From Clostridiales bacterium (GTDB taxonomy: Bacteria > Bacillota > Clostridia > Oscillospirales > Acutalibacteraceae), in NCBI GenBank assembly GCA_012522615.1, contig JAAYKB010000092.1:1-13204 (forward strand): 13,204 nt of DNA, written 5' to 3'. Both the position numbers and the translations under genes were made by a program. Position 1 is the first letter of the stretch, and each line of letters begins with the position of its first letter. The notes beneath the pieces were generated by a model. It made no database searches. It had not been told where the DNA came from and saw nothing but the letters and a program-made list of their open reading frames with translations. Below are positions 1-7,155 of the stretch, piece after piece.

Positions 1-2986
1 CTCGTATGCTCTGTTCGGCGAGGCCAGCGGGAGCGCACGCGGGGGGGACGGGCTTCGCAGCGATTTTGCCCTGCCCGATACCGAAACCTATGCCGAGCTT
101 ATATTCGAGCATCGCGGTCAGGTGTACCGCGTACACCGCCGCCCGGAATATTCCCGTCCCAAGATTCGCGGCGAGGGCTTTGTAAGGCAACCCGTGCAGG
201 CCGAGCTTTATTATCCCGACGGGCGGACCGTGACAAAGGTGGGCGAGGTCACAAAGGCGGTTGAAGAGCTGCTTCGCATCAACCACCAGCAGTTCAAGCA
301 AATCTGCATGCTTGCGCAGGGCGAGTTTTTGAAGCTGCTGCACTCAAGCAGCGGCGACCGCGCCGAGATTTTCAGACGTATTTTTGATACCGGCATCTTC
401 CGCCGGATTCAGCAGGAGCTGTATGCCCGTTATCGCGAGCAAAACGAGGTGCTTTCGGCGGCCTATACACATATTGTCGACAACTGCAACCGTATCGTTG
501 TTGACGACAGCGCGGACCATTCCGACCCGCTTGTGCAGGCGTTGGATACATTACAGGACAACGGAGTGCATGCCGCCCCGCTGATATGCGAAAGGCTTGA
601 ACAACAGATTGGCAGGGACGCCGAGACATGGGACGAGGTCAATGCCGAACATGAAAAGCTGGATATCCAAAGCCGCAAGCTGGCGGTTGAGCTTGCCGCC
701 GCCAAAGAAATTGAGCAAAAGCTTGCAAGCCTTAAGGAGCAGCGGGAGCGTGCGCCCGAAATCGAGCAAATCCGAACGGAGGCCGAGCGGCTGCGCGCCG
801 AGATTTCCCTTGCCGAGCGCGCCCTTGAGATTTCCGCCGACCATGCCGTTTTGTCAGACCTGCGGAAGCAGGCCGAGCGGTCGCGAAATGAGATTGCAAG
901 ACTTGAAGAGCAGCATTCCGCTTATGAAAAGGAGGTTTCGGAAGCAAAAGTCAGGTTTGAGGAGCAACAAAAGCTCCTGCCGGACAGGCGCGAGCTTGAA
1001 CAGCGGCGAGTCCGGCTTGCGCAGCTTCTGCCCCAATACCGGCTTTTGAACCAATCCAGAGAAAGGCTGGCTTGGCTTCAAAATGAACTGGCGCAGGCCG
1101 AGGCCGCAATACGCGAGGATGAAAGCAGGCTTAACGACCTGACCGCCAAAGCCGACGAAACGGAGCGGGAATTCGGCCGTCTTGACGGCATTGACGGCGA
1201 GCTTGAGCGGCTTGACGCATATCGGCGCGAGCTGGAGGCGCGGGTCCGCGAGATTTCCGAGCTGCTGGAGCTTTTTGATTCGCATAAGCGGCAGCGGCTT
1301 GGGATTGAGGAAAAGCAGAAGGATTATGAAAGGGTTTCGGCCGAATATGCGGCGGCCAAGGCGGAATATGACAAGGCGGAATCGGCGTTTCTGGACGCGC
1401 AGGCGGGCATACTGGCAGGCCGGCTTGCGCCCGACCAGCCCTGCCCCGTCTGCGGCTCAAAGGTTCACCCCTCCCCCGCCCCGCTGCCCGAACACGCCCC
1501 GACACATGCCCGGTTAGATGAGCTGAAATCATTCCGTGACCAAAAGAGCAATATATGCTCTCAAGCCGCGCGGGGACTTGAAAAGCAGATAAGCGCGGCC
1601 GACTCCCTCAAGGACGAATTGACAAGAAGATGCTCGGCAATCGGTCTGCCCGCCGAGGCGGCCGAGCTTGAAAAGGCGCTTGAAGAAGCGAGGGGTAAAC
1701 AGGAGCAAAACGCGCGGGAGGCCGCTGCAGTATCCGTCAGGGCCGAGCGGCGCAGGCAGATACCCGCAGTCCTGTCCGATATACGTCTTCAGCTTGAAAA
1801 TACGAGAAAATCTCTGGCGGACAAGCAAAAACGGCAGTCCGAGCTGGTTTCAGAAATCAGCGCCGAAAGGACGACCGAGCAGACCGCCGCCGCTTCCATA
1901 CCGTCCGAGCTGCCCAACCTTGAGGCGGCGGAAAGGGAGGTTGCCGCCCTTGCCCAACGGATTGAAGGGCTTGAGAGGGCGTTTGAGGAGGCCCGCGACA
2001 AAAGCGAGCAGGCCGAGCGCAGGCTTGAATCCTGCGCCGGGCTTTTGAAAAGCTCGCGGCAGGCCGAGAAGGATATCCGCACCCGTATCGAGTCGCTCGA
2101 GCAAGAATTTTCCGAAAGCCTCAAGCAGCGCGGGTTTGTGGACGAATCCAGCTATACCGCCGCAATCCGGCAGTCACAGCAACTGGCCGACCTGCGGCAA
2201 AGGGCGGACGCCCTCGACGAGCTCTGCCGCATATGGCTGGAAACCGTCGAGCGGCTTGAAGCCGAAACCAAGGGCAAGGAGGCCGAATCCCGACCTATCG
2301 CCGAAAAACTTGAAGAGATCGGTGCCCTCGCCGCCCGGCTTCGCGAACGCGCCGCCCAGCTTCGCGCGCGGGTCGGTTTAAACTCGCGCATACTCGAAGA
2401 GCTGCGCGCCAGGCTTTCCGGCCTTAAAAGGCTTGAGCGGGAGCTGGTCTGCATACGTACCCTGTCCGAAACCGCCAACGGTACGCTGAAGGGCAGGAAA
2501 AAGCTGCAGCTTGAAATGTATGTGCAGGCGGCCTATTTCGACAGCATACTTGCCGAGGCAAACAGGCGGTTTGCCCGCATGACCGACGGGAGGTATGAGC
2601 TTCTCCGCAGAGACGCCGAGGCCCTGAGCGACAAGGGGCTGGAGCTTGACGTGTTTGACCACTACACCGGCAAGCCGAGGTCGATAAAGTCGCTTTCGGG
2701 CGGAGAGAGCTTCAAGGCTTCGCTTGCTCTGGCTCTCGGTCTTTCGGATGTCGTTCAGCGGAGGGCGGGCGGGGTATCCGTCGATACCATGTTTGTCGAC
2801 GAGGGGTTTGGTTCGCTTGACGCCCAGAGTCTTGACGCCGCCGTCAACACCCTAGCCGAGCTGACCGGCTCCGACAGGCTGGTGGGTATAATCTCCCATG
2901 TCGCCGAGCTGCGCGACAGGATTGACAAACAGATTATCGTGCAGAAAACCCCGCGCGGGAGCAGATTACAGGTTACGGCAAACTGA
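1..2986 (+). CDS. sbcC: Exonuclease SbcC, ATPase subunit (5' end outside window)
   Basis: SbcC is the SMC/Rad50-like ATPase of the SbcCD nuclease, which opens DNA hairpins and processes ends during repair in the cytoplasm. The reading frame is already open at base 2; the first visible residues, YALFGEASG, are the segment just after the Walker A helix, so roughly 50 N-terminal residues with the P-loop are missing. About 994 residues are visible. A Q-loop (MLAQGEF) lies near bases 302-331, followed by a long Glu/Arg/Ala-rich coiled coil. A CPVCG zinc hook at 1442-1456 forms the turn, and a second coiled coil returns. The ABC signature SLSGGES is at 2690-2710 and the Walker B/D-loop VDEGFGSLD at 2795-2821, ending at TGA 2984. 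A GTG at 122 is internal and is not the start. sbcD is expected upstream but is not visible. Family assignment is secure; biochemical activity is inferred from the family. Confidence 0.96.
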   Translation, partial: SYALFGEASGSARGGDGLRSDFALPDTETYAELIFEHRGQVYRVHRRPEYSRPKIRGEGFVRQPVQAELYYPDGRTVTKVGEVTKAVEELLRINHQQFKQICMLAQGEFLKLLHSSSGDRAEIFRRIFDTGIFRRIQQELYARYREQNEVLSAAYTHIVDNCNRIVVDDSADHSDPLVQALDTLQDNGVHAAPLICERLEQQIGRDAETWDEVNAEHEKLDIQSRKLAVELAAAKEIEQKLASLKEQRERAPEIEQIRTEAERLRAEISLAERALEISADHAVLSDLRKQAERSRNEIARLEEQHSAYEKEVSEAKVRFEEQQKLLPDRRELEQRRVRLAQLLPQYRLLNQSRERLAWLQNELAQAEAAIREDESRLNDLTAKADETEREFGRLDGIDGELERLDAYRRELEARVREISELLELFDSHKRQRLGIEEKQKDYERVSAEYAAAKAEYDKAESAFLDAQAGILAGRLAPDQPCPVCGSKVHPSPAPLPEHAPTHARLDELKSFRDQKSNICSQAARGLEKQISAADSLKDELTRRCSAIGLPAEAAELEKALEEARGKQEQNAREAAAVSVRAERRRQIPAVLSDIRLQLENTRKSLADKQKRQSELVSEISAERTTEQTAAASIPSELPNLEAAEREVAALAQRIEGLERAFEEARDKSEQAERRLESCAGLLKSSRQAEKDIRTRIESLEQEFSESLKQRGFVDESSYTAAIRQSQQLADLRQRADALDELCRIWLETVERLEAETKGKEAESRPIAEKLEEIGALAARLRERAAQLRARVGLNSRILEELRARLSGLKRLERELVCIRTLSETANGTLKGRKKLQLEMYVQAAYFDSILAEANRRFARMTDGRYELLRRDAEALSDKGLELDVFDHYTGKPRSIKSLSGGESFKASLALALGLSDVVQRRAGGVSVDTMFVDEGFGSLDAQSLDAAVNTLAELTGSDRLVGIISHVAELRDRIDKQIIVQKTPRGSRLQVTAN

Positions 2987-3046
2987 GATTAAGGTTAATC
3001 GGCAATAATAGTGTGATAATATATAGATTTTTTCCCGTATTAGCGT

Positions 3047-3052
3047 TATAAT
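3047..3052 (+). promoter_or_regulatory. Possible -10 element upstream of zapA
   Basis: A perfect TATAAT lies in the AT-rich gap between sbcC and zapA, about 60 bases before the zapA start. Seventeen bases further upstream the hexamer is TAGATT (3024-3029), a poor match to TTGACA, so the promoter call rests mainly on the -10. A second candidate, GATAAT with an upstream TG at 3012-3020, is nearby. The gap carries no convincing terminator for sbcC. Confidence 0.4.
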
Positions 3053-3100
3053 AGAATATAATAAGACGATTTGGGTCAAACCGAGCATATATATAACGAA

Positions 3101-3105
3101 AGGAG
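3101..3105 (+). promoter_or_regulatory. Shine-Dalgarno site that fixes the zapA start
   Basis: AGGAG sits seven bases before ATG 3113. The frame stays open further upstream to a TTG at 3071, but that codon has no ribosome-binding site, and the extra residues do not resemble ZapA. The ATG at 3113 is therefore preferred. Confidence 0.8.
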
Positions 3106-3112
3106 CAGCATT

Positions 3113-3448
3113 ATGGCGACCAACCGGATTAAACTGACGATATGCGATACCGAATATATCATCACATCCGACGAGTCCGAAAGCTATGTGAGAGAGCTGG
3201 GAGAAGAGCTTGACAGTTCCATGCGTGCGCTTATGGAGGGGGATTCCCGGGTTTCGACCACCATGGCGGCCATCCTGACCGCCCTCAATTTTGCCGACGA
3301 GGCGCGCAAGGCGTCCGAGTCCGCGGATAATCTGCGCGTACAGATAAAAGAATACCTCAACGACAACGCCCGCATACGCGCCGAGCTTGACGAGGCCAGA
3401 AGGGAAGCTGACCGGCTGCGCCGTGAGCTTGACGAAATTTTGAGATGA
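3113..3448 (+). CDS. zapA: Cell division protein ZapA
   Basis: ZapA binds FtsZ and promotes bundling of protofilaments at the division ring. The 111-residue protein has the family layout. An N-terminal globular part starts MATNRIKLTICDTEYIITSD and continues with SESYVRELGEELDSSM (the usual G-x-x-Y-x-x-x-S-D-E and 'EYV..LA..VD' region). From about residue 65 to the end there is a charged heptad-like helix rich in Glu, Arg and Leu, as expected for the dimerising coiled coil. Length is typical for the short Firmicute ZapA. The start is ATG 3113 with AGGAG upstream. The TGA stop overlaps the ATG of the next gene (ATGA, 3445-3448), pointing to translational coupling with the U32 gene, an arrangement I recall as common in Clostridia. 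Function is by homology. Confidence 0.9.
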   Translation: MATNRIKLTICDTEYIITSDESESYVRELGEELDSSMRALMEGDSRVSTTMAAILTALNFADEARKASESADNLRVQIKEYLNDNARIRAELDEARREADRLRRELDEILR

Positions 3449-5559
3449 ACCTTCCCGAGATTCTTGCGCCCGCCGGCTCCCCCGAAGCCCTTACGGCAGC
3501 GATACGCGGAGGGGCCGACGCGGTTTATCTCGGCGCCGTAAGCTTTAACGCGCGCCGAAACGCACACAATTTTGACGCCGCGGCTTTGTGCGAAGCAGCG
3601 GCGCTTTGTCATTCACGCGGCGTTAAGCTTTACCTTACCCTTAACACCCTGATACGTCAGGACGAGATTCCGGACGCTGTCCGGCTTGCCGAACAGGCCT
3701 GTCAACTCGGGCTGGATGCCTTGATTATACAGGATGTAGGGCTTGCGGCCAGGATACGCGCGGCCGCGCCGGAGATGCCTCTGCACGCGTCCACCCAGCT
3801 TTCATGTCACACCCCCGCGGGCGTGCGCGAACTGCGCGATATGGGGTTTTCGCGCGTGGTGCTTGCGCGGGAAATGTCGCGCGACGAGATTGCCGCCTGC
3901 GCCGGGCAGGGCGTCGAGCTTGAGGTTTTTGTGCACGGTGCGCTTTGCATGAGCGTGTCGGGGCAGTGCTATCTTTCGGCCGTGCTGGGCGGGCGGAGCG
4001 GCAACCGCGGGCTTTGCGCCCAGCCCTGCCGTCTGCCTTTTACGGCGGTGAGGTCAAAGGCGGATTCCGACGAGAGGGCACTCAGTCTTCGTGACCTTTC
4101 GCTGTATGAATTTGTCGGCGACATGGCGGAAATCGGGGTGTCGTCGCTTAAGATTGAGGGGCGTATGAAGCGCCCCGAATATGTTGCCGCCGCCTCCAGA
4201 TGCTTCTCAATGGCGAGAGACGCCCTGTTTAGCCCCGGGCAAAAGGGGGCGGATTCCGAGCTGCTCTCCGACCTGCAATCGGTGTTTTCCCGCTCGGGTT
4301 TCACAAACGGTTATTACACGGCGCGGCGCGATTCTTCCATGTTCGGCGCGCGCACGTATGAGGATGTCACCGCCGCCGCGCCCGTGCTAAAACGGCTGGC
4401 GCGGCTTTATGATAAAGAGGTCCCGCGCGTGCCTGTGAGCCTTACCTTTACAATGAAAACCGGCGAGCCGGCTTCCCTGACCGCACGGGATCGGGAGGGC
4501 AACGCCGTCACGGTTACGGGAGATATGCCCGAAAGGGCTGTCAGGCTGCCGCTTGACGGCAGCCGCGCCAAAGCGCAGCTTGAAAAAACCGGAGGCACCC
4601 CCTTTATCGCGTCCGCAGTCTGCGATATAGAGGATGGGCTGACCCTGCCGCTGTCGGCCGTAAATGCCCTCAGGCGGCAGACACTGGACAGAATGGAAGA
4701 TCTGCGCGGCAGGGCCGTCGCTGTTCCGTTCGAACCGGGTAACAGCCTGCCGGAACCGGATGTTGAAGGTCTGCATGTGCTGAAAAATCGGGGAAAAATG
4801 CGGATTGCGGCGAGATTCTCGGACGTCCGTCAGATTCCGCAAGATTCTATAATCGACGGGGTTGACCTTATTATCGTGCCGCTTGATACTCCGGCCGAGC
4901 TGCTTTATGAATTGTCAAAAAGGCATGAGCTTTGTGTGGAAATACCGCGCGGGCTTTTCGGGGCGGAGCGGCGCACGGCCCGCCTGCTGTCCCGCGCCGC
5001 CGGTGCGGGAATCGGGGCGGCCTTGTGCGGCAATATTGGCGCAATCCCGCTTGCGAGGGAGGCGGGGCTTTCGTCGGTTGCGGGGTTCGGCATGAATATT
5101 ACAAACCGCCACGCCCTCGACGCCCTTGCTTTGCGCGGGGTGTCCGCCGCCGTGTTGTCACAGGAGCTCAGCCTTTCCCAAACGAGATTTGCAAAAGGCA
5201 GTCCCCTCCCCTGCGGTATCATTGCCTACGGTCGTCAGCCGCTTATGCTCATGCGGAACTGTCCCGGAAGTAATGCGTATGGAGCGAAGTCCTGCCGCGA
5301 ACACGGGGGCTGCGGGCTTACCGACAGGCGGGGAGTGCGCTTTCCCCTTGTCTGTGCGGGAGGCTGTTTCGATCTTCTTAATTCGGTGCCGTTATGGCTG
5401 GCGGACAGGCTTGACGAGCTGCCGCCGCTTGACTTCCTGCTTTTACATTTTACCGACGAAACGCCCGAGCAGGCGGCCCGGATTATATCGGCCTACCGAA
5501 ACGGGGGCGAACCGCCCGAAGAATTTACCCGCGGTCTTTATAAACGGGGCGTCGAGTGA
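3445..5559 (+). CDS. U32 family peptidase-like protein with C-terminal DUF3656-type region (RlhA/YdcP-like)
   Basis: The 704-residue protein begins NLPEILAPAGSPEALTAAI, the start typical of U32 proteins. It carries an exact match to the U32 signature at residues 160-178 (E-x-F-x2-G-A-L-C-x4-G-x-C-x-L-S). Cysteines 168, 175, 191 and 195 form a cluster like those that bind [4Fe-4S] in the U32 relatives UbiU/UbiV. The long C-terminal part includes a second Cys-rich stretch (from C590, with YGRQPLMLMRNCPG) and ends FTRGLYKRGVE, as in the long members of the family. Long members in E. coli (RlhA/YdcP) are required for hydroxylation of a 23S rRNA cytidine; older annotation as collagenase/protease is weakly supported. 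I infer an RNA-hydroxylation role rather than proteolysis, but cannot tell which substrate. The start overlaps the zapA stop, and no separate ribosome-binding site is needed. A short AT-rich gap separates it from dut. Confidence 0.88.
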   Translation: MNLPEILAPAGSPEALTAAIRGGADAVYLGAVSFNARRNAHNFDAAALCEAAALCHSRGVKLYLTLNTLIRQDEIPDAVRLAEQACQLGLDALIIQDVGLAARIRAAAPEMPLHASTQLSCHTPAGVRELRDMGFSRVVLAREMSRDEIAACAGQGVELEVFVHGALCMSVSGQCYLSAVLGGRSGNRGLCAQPCRLPFTAVRSKADSDERALSLRDLSLYEFVGDMAEIGVSSLKIEGRMKRPEYVAAASRCFSMARDALFSPGQKGADSELLSDLQSVFSRSGFTNGYYTARRDSSMFGARTYEDVTAAAPVLKRLARLYDKEVPRVPVSLTFTMKTGEPASLTARDREGNAVTVTGDMPERAVRLPLDGSRAKAQLEKTGGTPFIASAVCDIEDGLTLPLSAVNALRRQTLDRMEDLRGRAVAVPFEPGNSLPEPDVEGLHVLKNRGKMRIAARFSDVRQIPQDSIIDGVDLIIVPLDTPAELLYELSKRHELCVEIPRGLFGAERRTARLLSRAAGAGIGAALCGNIGAIPLAREAGLSSVAGFGMNITNRHALDALALRGVSAAVLSQELSLSQTRFAKGSPLPCGIIAYGRQPLMLMRNCPGSNAYGAKSCREHGGCGLTDRRGVRFPLVCAGGCFDLLNSVPLWLADRLDELPPLDFLLLHFTDETPEQAARIISAYRNGGEPPEEFTRGLYKRGVE

Positions 5560-5612
5560 TTGTGGCAGCCGTCCCCGTCAAATATAAATATAAATACAAG
5601 GAGAAACAATTT

Positions 5613-6053
5613 ATGCAGCTTTTTGTCAAACGCCTTGACCCGCGCGCCAAGCTTCCCGCGCGCGCGACCGACGGCAGCGCGGGAATGGACCTTCGCGCAC
5701 TTCTCGACCGACCCGTCGCCGTGCCCGCCGGAGACCGCGTCATGATCCCGACCGGTATCGCAATCGGACTGCCCGACAATACTGTGGTAGGGCTGGTTTA
5801 CGCCCGAAGCGGTCTTGCAATAAAGCACGGGCTCGCCCTGTCAAACGGGGTGGGGGTAATCGACAGCGATTATACCGGAGAGATCCGGGTCGGTCTTGTC
5901 AATCTGTCCGACACGGAATACATAATCCAGCCCGATGAACGGATTGCCCAGCTTGTCATTTCGCCTGTTTTTCCGGTTGAGACGGTCGAGGTGGAGGAAC
6001 TGGACGACACCGCCCGCGGTTCGGGCGGCTTTGGCTCTACCGGCAGGCTGTGA
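5613..6053 (+). CDS. dut: Deoxyuridine 5'-triphosphate nucleotidohydrolase (dUTPase)
   Basis: Hydrolyses dUTP to dUMP and pyrophosphate, keeping uracil out of DNA and supplying dUMP for dTMP synthesis; a homotrimer in the cytoplasm. The 146-residue protein has all five trimeric dUTPase motifs: I, AGMDLR (23-28); II, RSG (65-67); III, GVIDSDYTGEI (81-91) with catalytic Asp84 and base-stacking Tyr87; IV, RIAQLVI (110-116); V, the C-terminal Gly-rich lid RGSGGFGSTG (135-144). ATG 5613 is preceded by AAGGAG at 5598-5603. The open frame extends upstream to 5556, but that stretch overlaps the U32 stop and gives a Lys/Tyr-rich, non-homologous leader, so it is rejected. Intact by every motif. Confidence 0.96.
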   Translation: MQLFVKRLDPRAKLPARATDGSAGMDLRALLDRPVAVPAGDRVMIPTGIAIGLPDNTVVGLVYARSGLAIKHGLALSNGVGVIDSDYTGEIRVGLVNLSDTEYIIQPDERIAQLVISPVFPVETVEVEELDDTARGSGGFGSTGRL

Positions 6054-6100
6054 TACAGCGTGCATCTAGCATTAAGATTAAAATTCGGGGAATGATTTGA

Positions 6101-6352
6101 ATGAAAACGAAAAACACCCTTATTCTTATTTTTCTTGTGCTTTCGGCCCTTGTTCTGTCCGCCCTTATCGGAACAATCACCGAGAATATCGGATTTCTCA
6201 AGTGGCTTACCTGGGGCGACAGCATCGGGTTTGACACCGTTAACCTTGACCTTTCAATCATCAATCTGAGCTTCTCGTTTTATATGCAGATAAACGTGCT
6301 GCAGGTGGTCTTTATCGCCGCCGCCCTTCTGCTTTTCAAAAAAATCCGCTAG
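6101..6352 (+). CDS. DUF4321 family small membrane protein
   Basis: An 83-residue protein of unknown function. Residues about 6-26 form a hydrophobic helix after a basic MKTKN start, and residues about 62-78 form a second helix ending in KKIR. Between them lies a conserved-looking segment, WGDSIGFDTVNLDLSIINLS, which resembles the DUF4321 pattern (G-x-S-I-G-F-D, then 'LDL..L.L.FG'). This suggests a two-span inner-membrane protein. It lies 47 bases after dut and 21 bases before maf, in the same direction, so it is probably co-transcribed. ATG 6101 is the first usable start because an in-frame TGA precedes it directly; the upstream GGGGA is a modest ribosome-binding site. In my recollection DUF4321 genes often sit beside maf in Clostridia. 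No function should be assigned. Confidence 0.82.
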   Translation: MKTKNTLILIFLVLSALVLSALIGTITENIGFLKWLTWGDSIGFDTVNLDLSIINLSFSFYMQINVLQVVFIAAALLLFKKIR

Positions 6353-6373
6353 TCCGAAAGGAAACCGTTTCCG

Positions 6374-6943
6374 ATGGAAGAGATTATCCTTGCGTCCGCG
6401 TCGCCACGCCGCCGCGAAATATTAGAGCTCCTCGGAATACCCTTTAAGGTCATGCCCGCCAAAAACGAAACCGGCATAGACCCTGCCCTGCCTCTATCTC
6501 AGGCCGTGCTTGACGTTGCCCGCATGAAGGCCGAGGAGATTGCGGCATTATGCCCCGACCGCATTGTGCTCGGCGCGGACACGGTTGTTTCTCTTGACGG
6601 GCATGTGCTGGGCAAGCCCGAAAACGATCGGCAGGCCTTTCGTATGCTTGAGATGCTGAGCGGACGGGTTCACGAGGTTTATACCGCCGTCTGGGTGTTC
6701 GATCCCGCCCTCCCCAATACCGGAAGCGGATTTACCGACATCGCAAAGGTGGAGTTTTACCCCTTGTCAAAGGCCGAGATCGAGGAGTATATCGCCACCG
6801 GCGAGCCGATGGACAAGGCCGGAGGTTACGGAATACAGGGCAGGGGGCTTCGCCTGGTTCGTTCAATCAGCGGGGATTTTTATACCGTAATGGGACTGCC
6901 CGGCGCGCGGTTATGGCGGTTTTTGAATGCTCGGGAAGTTTAG
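6374..6943 (+). CDS. maf: Maf family nucleotide pyrophosphatase (dTTP/UTP pyrophosphatase type)
   Basis: Maf proteins hydrolyse canonical and modified nucleoside triphosphates (dTTP/UTP, with m5UTP and pseudo-UTP for the YhdE subgroup) and have been linked to septum inhibition in Bacillus. The 189-residue protein opens MEEIILASASPRRREILELL with the Maf signature S-x-S-P-R-R at residues 8-13. It contains GADTVV with the likely catalytic Asp69, then GHVLGKP, LSGRVHEVYTAV and DKAGGYGIQG, all in the usual order and spacing. Length is typical. ATG 6374 has AAAGGA at 6357-6362, a rather long 11-base spacing. Its position after dut and DUF4321 and before mreB repeats the familiar Firmicute maf-mreBCD order. 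The exact substrate subclass is inferred. No clear terminator follows; the gap to mreB has its own promoter. Confidence 0.94.
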   Translation: MEEIILASASPRRREILELLGIPFKVMPAKNETGIDPALPLSQAVLDVARMKAEEIAALCPDRIVLGADTVVSLDGHVLGKPENDRQAFRMLEMLSGRVHEVYTAVWVFDPALPNTGSGFTDIAKVEFYPLSKAEIEEYIATGEPMDKAGGYGIQGRGLRLVRSISGDFYTVMGLPGARLWRFLNAREV

Positions 6944-7014
6944 GGCCGATTTTTATCTTTTTCTGCGCCTGTTTAAAATTAATACTTTTTTAGAAAAGAA
7001 TTCAATTTTTATTA

Positions 7015-7043
7015 TTGTGTAATTGCGGACAACAGTATATAAT
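7015..7043 (+). promoter_or_regulatory. Probable promoter of the mreBCD-mrdA operon
   Basis: TATAAT at 7038-7043 is preceded, with exactly 17 bases of spacing, by TTGTGT at 7015-7020 (three of six matches to TTGACA). The surroundings are strongly AT-rich. Transcription would start near 7050, giving a leader of about 105 bases before mreB. Confidence 0.6.
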
Positions 7044-7048
7044 ATAGA

Positions 7049-7091
7049 ATTAGCAATTCAACTTCGGCTAATCCGGTATATGCGGATTAGC
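7049..7091 (+). promoter_or_regulatory. mreB leader hairpin with alternative upstream partner
   Basis: GCTAATCCG (7067-7075) pairs perfectly with CGGATTAGC (7083-7091) around a 7-base loop. The core GCTAAT can instead pair with an earlier ATTAGC at 7049-7054, right at the predicted transcript start. No U-tract follows the hairpin, so it does not look like a terminator. A spare AAGGAG with no start codon after it is at 7118-7123. A regulatory role is inference. Confidence 0.4.
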
Positions 7092-7155
7092 TCTGATATT
7101 GGTTTTGATATTATTTCAAGGAGATTTCCGTAAATCAGGAAAGGAAGATAAAAGC

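Noticed and set aside
597..2381. Several long open frames in other frames and on the minus strand within sbcC
   Set aside because: They are shadows of the GC-rich coiled-coil coding sequence; the SbcC frame has all the motifs.
2987..3000. GATTAA-GG-TTAATC palindrome directly after the sbcC stop
   Set aside because: A two-base loop and AT-only arms make it a poor hairpin, with no T-run; it may be an operator half-site pair, but nothing else supports that.
5581..5597. AAATAT-type short tandem repeat between the U32 gene and dut
   Set aside because: Only about three imperfect units in AT-rich leader DNA before a normal ribosome-binding site; no sign of a functional array.
7099..7155. In-frame N-terminal extension of mreB from TTG 7099
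   Set aside because: No ribosome-binding site, it would overlap the leader, and the added residues are not part of MreB; ATG 7156 gives the family N-terminus.
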